DNA from: Vibrio chagasii
GTDB lineage: Bacteria > Pseudomonadota > Gammaproteobacteria > Enterobacterales > Vibrionaceae
Length of the DNA stretch: 64,000 nucleotides
Assembly (NCBI GenBank): GCA_041879415.1
Contig: CP090851.1
Location: 744,001-808,000, forward strand
Direction: 5' to 3'
The stretch's first letter is position 1, and the number at the start of each line of letters is the position of its first letter. Below, one piece after another: positions 54,750 to 62,541 of the stretch. The notes under the pieces are model-generated. The model had not been told where the DNA came from. It saw only the letters and a program-made list of their open reading frames with translations, and ran no database searches. The translations under genes and the position numbers were made by a program.

Positions 54750-55266
54750 AAGCTTTACCAACGTTATCACAAATCGTCTGTAGAGCTGCTATGTCACGCT
54801 CTTTCACTAATACCCAAGAATTAGGCATTATGTTAGCTGCTGACTTGGTGTAACCCCATTTAGCATAGAGTTCTTTATACAAATCAACTTCTTCAGGAAG
54901 AGTCTCTACAAGCTTGATTCCGTGATGATTCTCTTCAAAGTGATTCACTAGGTCAGTGAAGTAATTTTCGTGTCTATGTTCAGGTTGAACATACACTTTG
55001 TTAAGGAAGCTCAAACGGCTATCAATGCCTGATACGGAAGAGAAGTATGAACCAAGTTCTTCACCAGTATCAGCGCAGCGCATAACATAAAGAAAGGCTT
55101 TATCGTTTTGCTTCATACCCTTAGTTAGTGCTTTCTTATAACGCTTTGCATGAAGATTGACGGAAGTAGCAGAAACCTTCTTTCCGTTTATCTCTAAACT
55201 AGAGATAGCTAGTTTCTTGCAAATCTCGAAAATGTTAGTCGTTTTTTTAAATTCAATTTTTTTCAT
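54739..55266 (-). CDS. GNAT-like N-acetyltransferase
   Basis: A 175-residue protein. The middle FLYVMRCADTGEELGSYFSS (strand pair), NKVYVQPEHRHENYFTDLVN (acetyl-CoA-binding region, Gln/Arg-x-x-Gly/His type) and LYKELYAKWGYTKS near the end are the order of a GNAT fold, with the terminal KWGY typical of the family (xxGF/Y). Substrate unknown. AGAGGT is about 8 bases before the ATG, and a hairpin with AGGAG in its loop lies further upstream. Confidence 0.6.
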   Translation of the reverse strand: MKKIEFKKTTNIFEICKKLAISSLEINGKKVSATSVNLHAKRYKKALTKGMKQNDKAFLYVMRCADTGEELGSYFSSVSGIDSRLSFLNKVYVQPEHRHENYFTDLVNHFEENHHGIKLVETLPEEVDLYKELYAKWGYTKSAANIMPNSWVLVKERDIAALQTICDNVGKAYAA

Positions 55267-55294
55267 TTTTATTACCTCTTTCTATTTTTTGTTA

Positions 55295-55311
55295 TGCAAA
55301 CTCCTTTTGCA
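55295..55311 (-). promoter_or_regulatory. Leader hairpin with AGGAG loop (upstream of the GNAT gene)
   Basis: On the minus strand TGCAAAAGGAGTTTGCA is a perfect 6-bp hairpin whose 5-base loop is AGGAG. Another AGGA lies about 12 bases earlier. The same module stands before two other genes of this operon. Confidence 0.7.
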
Positions 55312-55347
55312 GTAAAATCCTGATTAATCATAATTAGACCTTAGTTT

Positions 55348-56007
55348 TTATTCTTCAATAATTTTATCGTCATAAAATGATGATATTAGATCAATTCCTA
55401 GAGCATCTTCGCTAAACTCTATAAAGTCTTTTTGTCGCAACAACTTGAAGAAATGATGTTTTTCTATAAAGATTATATCTTCATCAGTTGGTTCTTCAGT
55501 TGAATAATCAATGTGCTCGAAGATACTTTGTTTAAGATTGTTGAAGTGTATCTCTAACAATTCATTGAACTGTTCATCACTATCTGACTTTAACCAAAAC
55601 TTTTTAAGTTTATTAAATGGTAGATTCAAAAATAACGTGTTCTGAAAGTTTTCAATAACCCAATCGTGCAAACAATATCTTTTCCCATCAAAGCAATCAA
55701 ATATGAAGTAGGGTTCAAAAACTCTTTGATTGATTATGTCAATTCCATAAAATCTTGTGTTTGGGTGAGGATTGAAACAATTATGAGCGATAATGAATGT
55801 TTGATTGATAACCTCACCATCGATCTTTATCACTTGATTAGAATCTAAATGAACCACATTTTCAAAGTCATTAATCAGAGAGAATAGTTCTGTTAAATCA
55901 CAGTAATCTGATTCAAAGATTCTTAGATATTCTTCAGGTCTGATATGTGAACCATAATCTGAATCGTTAGCAATGTATAAGTAATTAGTTGTTTTGTAAT
56001 ATTTCAT
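55348..56007 (-). CDS. Unknown acidic protein
   Basis: A 219-residue acidic, aromatic-rich protein (YKTTNYLYIANDSDYGSHIR at the start; DEDIIFIEKHHFFKLLRQKD). AGAGGT stands about 8 bases before the ATG. No family recognised. It belongs to the minus-strand operon of seven genes and is preceded by a looped-AGGAG hairpin. Confidence 0.55.
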   Translation of the reverse strand: MKYYKTTNYLYIANDSDYGSHIRPEEYLRIFESDYCDLTELFSLINDFENVVHLDSNQVIKIDGEVINQTFIIAHNCFNPHPNTRFYGIDIINQRVFEPYFIFDCFDGKRYCLHDWVIENFQNTLFLNLPFNKLKKFWLKSDSDEQFNELLEIHFNNLKQSIFEHIDYSTEEPTDEDIIFIEKHHFFKLLRQKDFIEFSEDALGIDLISSFYDDKIIEE

Positions 56008-56035
56008 TTGTTTACCTCTTTTGTTTTTTAGTTGT

Positions 56036-56051
56036 GAAACCTCCTTGTTTC
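56036..56051 (-). promoter_or_regulatory. Leader hairpin with AAGGAG loop
   Basis: On the minus strand GAAAC-AAGGAG-GTTTC, a 5-bp stem with an AGGAG-containing loop, 28 bases upstream of the start codon at 56007. Compared with the other copies the stem sequence differs but pairing is kept. Confidence 0.65.
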
Positions 56052-56060
56052 GTTAAATCC

Positions 56061-56474
56061 TTAAAGTTGTATAACTTCGACACCTTCATTTTGCATATTT
56101 CCAATAAAGTAATGTGTTTGAAACTGAACTATGATGTGTTTTCCAATATCTTTATATTTCTTTGCTTTAATCTTGTCACAAATCTGTTTTGCAAAATCAA
56201 GCTGTTCTTGTTTCAAGAAACTTGTTAAGCCGAATAATAAGAAAATATCTTTATTAATTAACTTGTATCCTAGCTGTTTAGCGTCTTTTACATCTTGTGA
56301 CGAAACACAAATAAAACCGTTACATGAGTCTGGTATTTCCATAAACTCGATTTTTTCAATGAGGAATCTAGAAAGATAGTTTTCTAATTCATTATTCTCT
56401 TCAAGTATGTTTAGTAACGTGCAAATGTTTTGATTTTCTATTTCTAATTGATTGAATCTTTCTACTGTATTCAT
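56061..56474 (-). CDS. Unknown acidic protein
   Basis: A 137-residue protein, mostly helical and acidic (RFNQLEIENQNICTLLNILE), with SCNGFICVSSQDVKDAKQLG in the middle. AGAGAG upstream of the ATG is the ribosome-binding site. No family recognised. Member of the same operon, preceded by the best copy of the looped-AGGAG hairpin. Confidence 0.55.
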   Translation of the reverse strand: MNTVERFNQLEIENQNICTLLNILEENNELENYLSRFLIEKIEFMEIPDSCNGFICVSSQDVKDAKQLGYKLINKDIFLLFGLTSFLKQEQLDFAKQICDKIKAKKYKDIGKHIIVQFQTHYFIGNMQNEGVEVIQL

Positions 56475-56501
56475 TGTATTTCTCTCTCTTTTTTTTAGTT
56501 A

Positions 56502-56518
56502 TGCAAACTCCTTTTGCA
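56502..56518 (-). promoter_or_regulatory. Leader hairpin with AGGAG loop
   Basis: TGCAAAAGGAGTTTGCA on the minus strand, identical to the copy at 55295-55311. A TCAGGA lies about 9 bases before it. In one reading frame the segment is also the end of a 13-codon open frame (MKKSGTKLQKEFA), so a leader peptide is an alternative explanation. Confidence 0.65.
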
Positions 56519-56563
56519 ATTTAGTTCCTGATTTTTTCATATCTTACTTCTCTAAAGTAATGA

Positions 56564-57052
56564 TTAACGATTCTTTGTAATGTCTTTGTAGATTTCAGCT
56601 ACGGCAGAAATAAGAATAGTATCTTGTTCTTCTTGGCATAAGTGCCAAACTTTCTCAGTTAGTTCTTCATTCCAACAATCATCATAATCATCAAATATAT
56701 CATCTACAGATTCAAAATCTGATAAATCTACAAGTTCATCTAACTCGTTTAAATAATGATATTCAAAAAACTGAAGACCTATGTTCAACTTCTCACATTC
56801 ATTATGATTGAGAATCTTGCTCTCTGGATCGTAAATCTCGCCAGATTCTTTATTAACAAACACGTTTGAGTGATAGATTCTGATCTCTCTTTTATCAAAC
56901 AAGATGAAGTTAATAATGTAGTGTTCTTCATCTTCAGAGATTAATTCATAACAATCACTAATTGGTTTTGTTAAGTAAAATGTCTCAGTTTCCTGTTCTT
57001 TGCACTTACCGAAAGCATAACGTTCAGATTTGTTTAATAATATTTTGTTCAA
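56564..57052 (-). CDS. Unknown acidic protein (TTG start)
   Basis: A 162-residue acidic protein (YYLNELDELVDLSD, DDIFDDYDDCWNEELTEKVW). Translation starts at TTG 57052, with AGGAG 6 bases upstream; no ATG fits. AAATT and AATTT around the AGGAG can form a hairpin that holds the ribosome-binding site in its loop and part of the start codon in its stem. No family recognised. Confidence 0.55.
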   Translation of the reverse strand: MNKILLNKSERYAFGKCKEQETETFYLTKPISDCYELISEDEEHYIINFILFDKREIRIYHSNVFVNKESGEIYDPESKILNHNECEKLNIGLQFFEYHYLNELDELVDLSDFESVDDIFDDYDDCWNEELTEKVWHLCQEEQDTILISAVAEIYKDITKNR

Positions 57053-57089
57053 ATTGTTCTCCTAATTTTAAATTCGATTTCTCCAATTT
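57051..57089 (-). promoter_or_regulatory. Tandem small hairpins with GGAG in the loops
   Basis: On the minus strand AAATT-N10-AATTT (57070-57089, loop with GGAG) and AAATT-AGGAGAAC-AATTT (57051-57068) follow each other before the TTG start. The stems are A/T only and could arise by chance in this AT-rich DNA. Confidence 0.35.
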
Positions 57090-57103
57090 TGGGTTATTTT
57101 TCC

Positions 57104-57670
57104 TTAGTGACTTATAGAATATTCAAGAGTAAGTTCTTCAGGTTCAAAATCTTCTCCTTCAATATACTCATAGTTCTGTCTGATTAATTGGTCTAGATAA
57201 TCAATGAAAAAATATAATCTCGATACATCATAACAATACTCATTTTCACAATTAGTATTTTCTAAAGCACAAAGCAATGTATGTGCATCGTAATTTATAG
57301 CGTCACCATTTTCTTCTTCAAAATCCCGATAGTCAGTGTGGAACTTAAATCTATCAAGGCTTAGTAAAGAGTAGAAAACCGTTACTAACTCTTCTAAATC
57401 TTCTTCTGAACCATCAAACCCGCAATCGTCCAAAACTACATACAAATCAATACAATCAATTTCGAGTTTGTTCAGTCTTGAAAAGGTTTCAGGGCAATCA
57501 AAAACTACTTCTAGTTCATCATCTTCTTTATCTTTTATGAAGCTTTCAAAGCACTCTTTATCTAATTGATGAACATGCTTAAATTGTTTTAGGTCATCTA
57601 TTAAAAGATTGCCCATTGTTTCTTTTTTATAGTTGAACTGAAATACATCTTTTTCGTTTAAGATTCTCAT
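57104..57670 (-). CDS. Unknown acidic protein
   Basis: A 188-residue, strongly acidic protein (VVLDDCGFDGSEEDLEELVT, RDFEEENGDAINYD). Its start overlaps the stop of the methylase-like gene by one base (TAATG). The ribosome-binding site AAGGAGG can be held in a hairpin TTAAG-GAGGCTG-CTTAA that spans 57670-57686. No family recognised. High negative charge is typical of DNA-mimic or antirestriction proteins, but no such family motif is visible. Confidence 0.55.
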   Translation of the reverse strand: MRILNEKDVFQFNYKKETMGNLLIDDLKQFKHVHQLDKECFESFIKDKEDDELEVVFDCPETFSRLNKLEIDCIDLYVVLDDCGFDGSEEDLEELVTVFYSLLSLDRFKFHTDYRDFEEENGDAINYDAHTLLCALENTNCENEYCYDVSRLYFFIDYLDQLIRQNYEYIEGEDFEPEELTLEYSISH

Positions 57671-58392
57671 TAAGCAGCCTCCTTAAGTGTTTTAGGCTGA
57701 TCTTCAAGAATATCCAAAACTCTTCTATGCAAATCAAAGTTAGGCTTAGAACTTGTTTCAAGAATCTCTACAACATCTTCATCAGTGATCTGATTCATGT
57801 ATGGCGAAAAGATAACGTCTTTACCATTCTTATATTCAAGCAAAGCATTTGAGCGATATGCTTTAAGCTGAATAATTTCATCAGAATCTAAGTGCATTTC
57901 ATTCATTAAAATCTGAACAACCGCAGTCTTAACCATCAATTCATCAATATCATTGATAATCACTTTAATGTTGTGTTGCTTGGTTTCGTGAATTGTTTCC
58001 ATTTGTGCCAAGACTAAAGAACCAGAACCGCAGCAAATGTCGCTAAACGAGCCATAAGAGCGTGATTCTCCTTCAACATAGCTGTTGGTCAACTTTGATA
58101 ACAAACGAGCTATATCAGGCGGTGTAAAGCATTGACCTAGGCTTTTCTTGTCTAGAGCATTAATCTCAAACAAGACAAACCCTAAGAGGTCTTCAAATGG
58201 ATTCTGATCCACTTGTTCTATGTAGAGAACTAGGAAGTCTAAGAAGTCTTCTTGAAGCCAGTTAAAACGGTCTTTAAAGTCTCTAACTACAAGCATTTGA
58301 TAAGTCATTTCGATCAATGACTCATAAATATAGAAAGGCTTTTTATTATGTTTGTTTGCTATTTCCTCAATTTTCTTTGTGATAATATTCAT
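57670..58392 (-). CDS. DNA methylase-fold protein lacking the NPPY motif
   Basis: A 240-residue protein at the head of the minus-strand operon. LGQCFTPPDIARLLSKLTNS is the N-6 adenine methylase entry motif (GQxxTP), FSDICCGSGSLVLAQ is motif I (SAM binding), and VIINDIDELMVKTA matches the next strand. Where catalytic NPPY/F would be expected it has DVIFSPYMNQITDEDV, so the catalytic Asn-Pro-Pro is missing. It may be non-catalytic and act by binding SAM, DNA or a restriction enzyme. GGAG is upstream of the ATG and a TTGATC/TATAAT promoter lies 66-95 bases away. Confidence 0.65.
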   Translation of the reverse strand: MNIITKKIEEIANKHNKKPFYIYESLIEMTYQMLVVRDFKDRFNWLQEDFLDFLVLYIEQVDQNPFEDLLGFVLFEINALDKKSLGQCFTPPDIARLLSKLTNSYVEGESRSYGSFSDICCGSGSLVLAQMETIHETKQHNIKVIINDIDELMVKTAVVQILMNEMHLDSDEIIQLKAYRSNALLEYKNGKDVIFSPYMNQITDEDVVEILETSSKPNFDLHRRVLDILEDQPKTLKEAA

Positions 58393-58457
58393 ATGTTTTC
58401 TCCAAATATTGTTTAGTTTAAATCATAACTTTTTTCCGTTGCCGTTAAGATGTTCAT

Positions 58458-58487
58458 ATTATATCAAATATATTTTTAATAGATCAA
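58458..58487 (-). promoter_or_regulatory. Promoter of the minus-strand operon
   Basis: On the minus strand TTGATC (58487-58482), 18 bases, TATAAT (58463-58458), 65 bases before the start codon at 58392. Confidence 0.55.
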
Positions 58488-58848
58488 TACCCCAAAATCT
58501 TACAAAAACATATTTGTCAAATGTTTTTTGCACAATAAAAAACAAACAATTCCCTGCAAGCATGGTCCTATAAGGCCGCAACGAAATCTTTTTCTTTATT
58601 ATTAAAGAAATAAAAAACTTCAATTTTTTTAATAAAAATTTTAAATTTCATCGAAATAGCCCCATTTAGACCAAAAAACACGCATTTTCAGCCAGATAGA
58701 GCACTCAAACAAAGAGACTAATCACCTCAGAAACAAATCTAAGCGAAGCTTTTAGAGCGTTTTTAAGGGCAAATCCTAGACAAGATTGAAAGTATTTTAA
58801 TATGTGGTAAGAAATACTTATGAATAGATAAAACATAAGGAGTATTTA
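58488..58848. other. Divergent intergenic region
   Basis: About 360 bases. It includes an 8-bp hairpin TTTCTTTA-TTAT-TAAAGAAA at 58591-58610 and no clear gene. It should contain the promoter of the plus-strand gene at 58849. Confidence 0.3.
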
Positions 58849-60373
58849 ATGACATTCATTTGCTACAAAGTTATGCCTGTTGATGAAGACACAGGAAAAA
58901 TAAGGTCAGGCGCAAACTCTCGCCTTAGTTACGAATTGGAAGATGTTGGTCTAGGTCAGGAATGGGGAATGGATCGGACAAGGTATCTATGTTGGAACAA
59001 GTAAAGAATATGTTCTTGATTATTATTCGGGATTAGCAGAACAAGAATACTTGTTTGTCTTTGAAGCTGAAGAAAAAGATATTATTTCAGGTGATATTAC
59101 AGACCGTGAACCCGAACTATCGCTAAAAAAAATTAGAACAAAGGAAATGTTCTACATAGAAGATGGTGAAATAGTTAGAAAATTAGAAGAAAAGGATTTT
59201 TATATGGAAATTGAAGAAAAAGGATTATTCCAAAAACAAAAGGGTGTTGAGCTTGAACTTGCTATGCCACAGTATCAAGTTGAGTTTATGCACAACAATG
59301 AAGAGCATAAAGCGTTTGCTAGTCAAGTAAGTGATTTAACTAATGGTAAAATGCACTATGGAGACTTTGAACATAGTGATGGTTTTTTAATTAACAAAGA
59401 ATCTAAGTTGATTATTGTTCTACCTGAAAAAGCTTTACAAGAAAGAGCATTGTTTAACCAAGTCAAAGAAACATTTGATTTTCACTCAGAAAAGTTAGTT
59501 CCAAGTTTCAAATCAGATAGAGGTGATATAAGTTATGGTATTCGTGAAAACAATGAACTTGGTTTAACTCAGCATAACGGCAAAACATATCGAGTTTATA
59601 AAGAAAACCCTCCTGCTATTGGTGATTCTGCTAAAGCGATAATGTTAGAGCTAGACACGTTTAACGCTAGGTTTTCTGTAGAACCACAGAGCTATGAAGC
59701 GTTAGATAGTGAAATTCCAACATCTGATGATCCGCATTTAGTTTATGTCACTGATAAGCGTAATGACATACTGGTTATTGTAAGAGTAGAACCTGGTAGT
59801 GAAGGTAAGCTTTGTTCACGAATTAGTGAGTTTGAGCACGACTGTCTGAAAGAACAACTTTCTAATCAATTCAACATAGATTATGACGATCATAGAATTG
59901 ATGATTTTATTGATGTTGCATTGCACACGGTAGATCGAGACTTAGAGCAACGTCAGGTAAGACAAGAACTATCTCAAAAACTTCCAAATGGTTTAGAAGC
60001 TGCAAAGCTTAGAGGTGTGAAAGGCAATACCGTTTTTCAAACTTATCGAGTCGCTAACGATCCTGATAAGTGCTTTACGATAGAAGTTGATAAAAACAAC
60101 CCAGATAAAGTATCTATTACGAATGAACGATACTTCACTGAGTTTTGCAAGAATCATAGAGGTTCAAAAAGTATGTCAGAGTTTAGTTCTACAATTAAAG
60201 CAGATCTAAAAGACCATACTCTTTTAACTTACAAATCTAACCGTGTTCTTCTTCAAGCTGAAGAAAAAGAGCGATTAAAGGCTAGGGCAGAAAGAAAGGA
60301 GCGTATTGAAGCAAGAGCTGAACAAAATCCCGATGAACAAAAACAAAAGAATCGTTCAACACTTAGAAGATAA
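58849..60373 (+). pseudogene. ADP-ribosyltransferase-like protein with shared C-terminal domain, frameshifted
   Basis: The gene starts at 58849 with AAGGAG upstream and runs in frame as MTFICYKVMPVDEDTGKIRS... until a tandem duplication GGAATGG-GGAATGG (58959-58972) shifts the frame. Deleting one copy restores a protein of about 505 residues. The N-terminal ~90 residues resemble an ADP-ribosyltransferase core: WIGQGIYVGTSKEYVLDYYS (STS-like strand), YLFVFEAEEKDII and DREPELSLKKI (Glu-x-Glu), but the first catalytic Arg is not clear. The middle is unrecognised. The C-terminal ~130 residues (from 59981) are shared with the next two genes and end in DEQKQKNRSTLRR. As it stands the ART-like part is cut off; translation could restart at TTG 59051. 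Confidence 0.55.
58959..58972 (+). repeat. 7-bp tandem duplication causing a frameshift
   Basis: GGAATGG occurs twice in a row. With one copy the reading frame of the gene is continuous (GQEWIGQGIYVG). Replication slippage is the likely cause; two-copy repeats can also revert. Confidence 0.75.
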
Positions 60374-60378
60374 ATGTT

Positions 60379-60400
60379 AAACCACTCGCTTGAGTGGTTT
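60379..60400 (+). terminator. Rho-independent terminator
   Basis: AAACCACTC, 4 bases, GAGTGGTTT, then T-run. Nearly the same hairpin stands after the next gene at 62145. Confidence 0.88.
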
Positions 60401-60472
60401 TTTTTGTATTTTAAAAGGTTTATTTCATTAAAAGTGGTATTAAATAATTTGTATCATATTTATCTAATGTTA

Positions 60473-60500
60473 TTGTAAAATATTATTTGTATGATATAAT
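60473..60500 (+). promoter_or_regulatory. Promoter of the 60538 gene
   Basis: TTGTAA, 16 bases, TATAAT; 37 bases before the ATG at 60538, with TAGGAG ribosome-binding site between. Confidence 0.55.
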
Positions 60501-60537
60501 ATTTATATTGTTAAATTATAATATATAGGAGATAAGT

Positions 60538-62139
60538 ATGGCAATACAACTTAATGAAATTGATAACCCATCGGACTTAAATGTTTATTTCAGAAAAGAC
60601 AGGAAAAGATACTCTACATCTTTTAAAGATTATATAGAATTGTCTTTGAAAGCAAAAGATGAAGCATATACTAGCGGTGATCTGTATCGAGGTTTACTAG
60701 CAAAACATTCTGATTTGGATGTTTTAGGAAGTAATGAAGATTTAAAAACCTTTATTGACAGAGAAAGTGTTGAGATTTTAAAAGACATTAAAGAACAACG
60801 TGGTAGTATTTTTATTCTTGAAAATAACAACCCTCTTTCTTTCAAATCCACTTTTTTCACAAAAGATTCGTTAGCAGGTTTTCAGGATATTGATGTTCGT
60901 AATCATCACCGAGTGTATATGAACTTAGAGAATTGTATTAAAGAGAGTGAAGCATTTCCTGATTTGAGCGATATAAACAAGCTTTATATAAATGGTGACG
61001 ATGATCCATTTTTACTTTGTTTTAAGAAAAAAGGTATTTATCATTGTGGATTGAGTTCAGATTCAGAATATTATGCTTTTTCTGACGCTCCGAAATCTTT
61101 AATAAAAAAATATGATAGTGATCATATTCTTTCAAAAATCGTTGGAACAAAAGAATTATTTGAAGTTAAAGGCACAGAAACTTTATACACAAATGGACCA
61201 GAACTAGAATATAGAACTTATTTATCATCTATTGCAAGCAACACAAGAGCAGAACTGATCACACCAAAGTTGGAAAATTTTGTCATAATAAATAATTACA
61301 TTTTGGCAATAGATGAACTAAAAGATAAGTTCAATATTGAAGATGATGAGTTATTGAATCAAATAAAAGAACAGTGCAAAGTAGATTTTACAACGAGGAA
61401 AGCTCAAGGTTTCATACAAAGCCAACGAACTTATGGAACAGGAAGTAGATATATAAGCGCATTTGATGATGATTTACAAGTTGTTAAAGTAGATAAATCA
61501 AATCCAGAATACCAAAAGCTTGTTGTTGAATGGGAAAAAGAAAGACCAAATCGTTGTGAGTTTCACGCTGAAGTTTTAGATTCATATTTCAAATCAGATT
61601 ATTTCATCATTTCAAATGATGATGTGTATTCGCTTGATTATGTGCGTATCAATGAAGATTTGATTACTAGAGAACTACAAACAGAAAACAAGTTCTTTTC
61701 TAACGTAATCACAGATATGTATCACGCTCAAAAATCTTCAGTATCTCTTGAAGACAATACAAGTCTAAACCTACACTCAGGATTGCAAGTTTCAGATATT
61801 AGAGTTGAACGTAGGAAAGTTTATCAAACATTTGAATCAAAAAATGACAGTTCAAAAAAGTTCATTTTTGAAGTGGATTTAAAAGATCAAGATAATGTAT
61901 CTATTGTAAACGAAAAATATTTTACAGAGTTTTGTAAAAATCATCGTGGTTCTAAAAGCTTATCAGACTATAAAGAGTCAGTTAAAGAAGAACTTAAGCA
62001 ACACACGATTTTAAGCTTTATATCTAACAGTTCCACTTTGAAAGAAGAAGAACAGCAACGTAAAGAACAAAGTCAAAAGCAAGAGTTAACTCAAGATGAT
62101 GAACAAAAACAAAAGAATCGTTCAAAACTTAGAAACTAA
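60538..62139 (+). CDS. Unknown multidomain protein with shared C-terminal domain
   Basis: A 533-residue soluble protein. The N-terminal ~410 residues (for example KRYSTSFKDYIELSLKAKDE and DFTTRKAQGFIQSQRTYG) match no family that I know. Residues 412-533 (from 61771) match the C-terminal domain of both neighbours: VYQTF, KFIFEVDL, VNEKYFTEFCKNHRGSKS, LKQHTILSF, and the terminal DEQKQKNRSKLRN. The last 40 residues are highly charged and Gln-rich. It has its own promoter and terminator. I infer a cargo-type protein whose N-terminal part acts after delivery. Confidence 0.6.
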   Translation: MAIQLNEIDNPSDLNVYFRKDRKRYSTSFKDYIELSLKAKDEAYTSGDLYRGLLAKHSDLDVLGSNEDLKTFIDRESVEILKDIKEQRGSIFILENNNPLSFKSTFFTKDSLAGFQDIDVRNHHRVYMNLENCIKESEAFPDLSDINKLYINGDDDPFLLCFKKKGIYHCGLSSDSEYYAFSDAPKSLIKKYDSDHILSKIVGTKELFEVKGTETLYTNGPELEYRTYLSSIASNTRAELITPKLENFVIINNYILAIDELKDKFNIEDDELLNQIKEQCKVDFTTRKAQGFIQSQRTYGTGSRYISAFDDDLQVVKVDKSNPEYQKLVVEWEKERPNRCEFHAEVLDSYFKSDYFIISNDDVYSLDYVRINEDLITRELQTENKFFSNVITDMYHAQKSSVSLEDNTSLNLHSGLQVSDIRVERRKVYQTFESKNDSSKKFIFEVDLKDQDNVSIVNEKYFTEFCKNHRGSKSLSDYKESVKEELKQHTILSFISNSSTLKEEEQQRKEQSQKQELTQDDEQKQKNRSKLRN

Positions 62140-62144
62140 ATAGG

Positions 62145-62166
62145 AAACCACTCAAACGAGTGGTTT
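62145..62166 (+). terminator. Rho-independent terminator
   Basis: AAACCACTC, AAAC, GAGTGGTTT, then T-run; a copy of the terminator at 60379. Confidence 0.88.
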
Positions 62167-62182
62167 TTTTTAATCCCTTAAA

Positions 62183-62321
62183 CTAAAAAACACCTCATTA
62201 GAGGTGCTTCTTATGGACTATCCTTGTCTCACTTAACCATATCTCGATAAAGATATTAGGAACTCAAGAAGTATGGTTAACTCACAATAAACATTAATTT
62301 AAAAATCAATATACCTTGTTG
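62183..62321 (-). ncRNA. Candidate small RNA
   Basis: On the minus strand TTGACA (62355-62350), 16 bases and TATAAA (62333-62328) give a strong promoter with start near 62321. About 115 bases downstream is the intrinsic terminator CACCTC-TAAT-GAGGTG followed by TTTTTT (62206-62185). Between them TTAACCATA and TATGGTTAA (62280-62272 and 62241-62233) pair over 9 bp. No open reading frame of note lies inside. It reads away from the ArdC-like gene and against the end region of the 60538 gene transcript. Confidence 0.55.
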
Positions 62322-62541
62322 TTTATATTTATATCAAAATTAAATTGAATGTCAATTGTTTGTGGTAAAAATATTTTATTGCTATCTGTCCGTAATTATA
62401 ATTCTTCTTTGTGTATGTATTTATTTTTCAAAATATACAGTAAATGCAAGAAAACAAAACAAGAACTCCTTTGCTTAGATTGTAAAAAAATCATTTCATG
62501 ATAAGCATTATAGTATCTGGCTATTAAAAAGGAGATTAATT

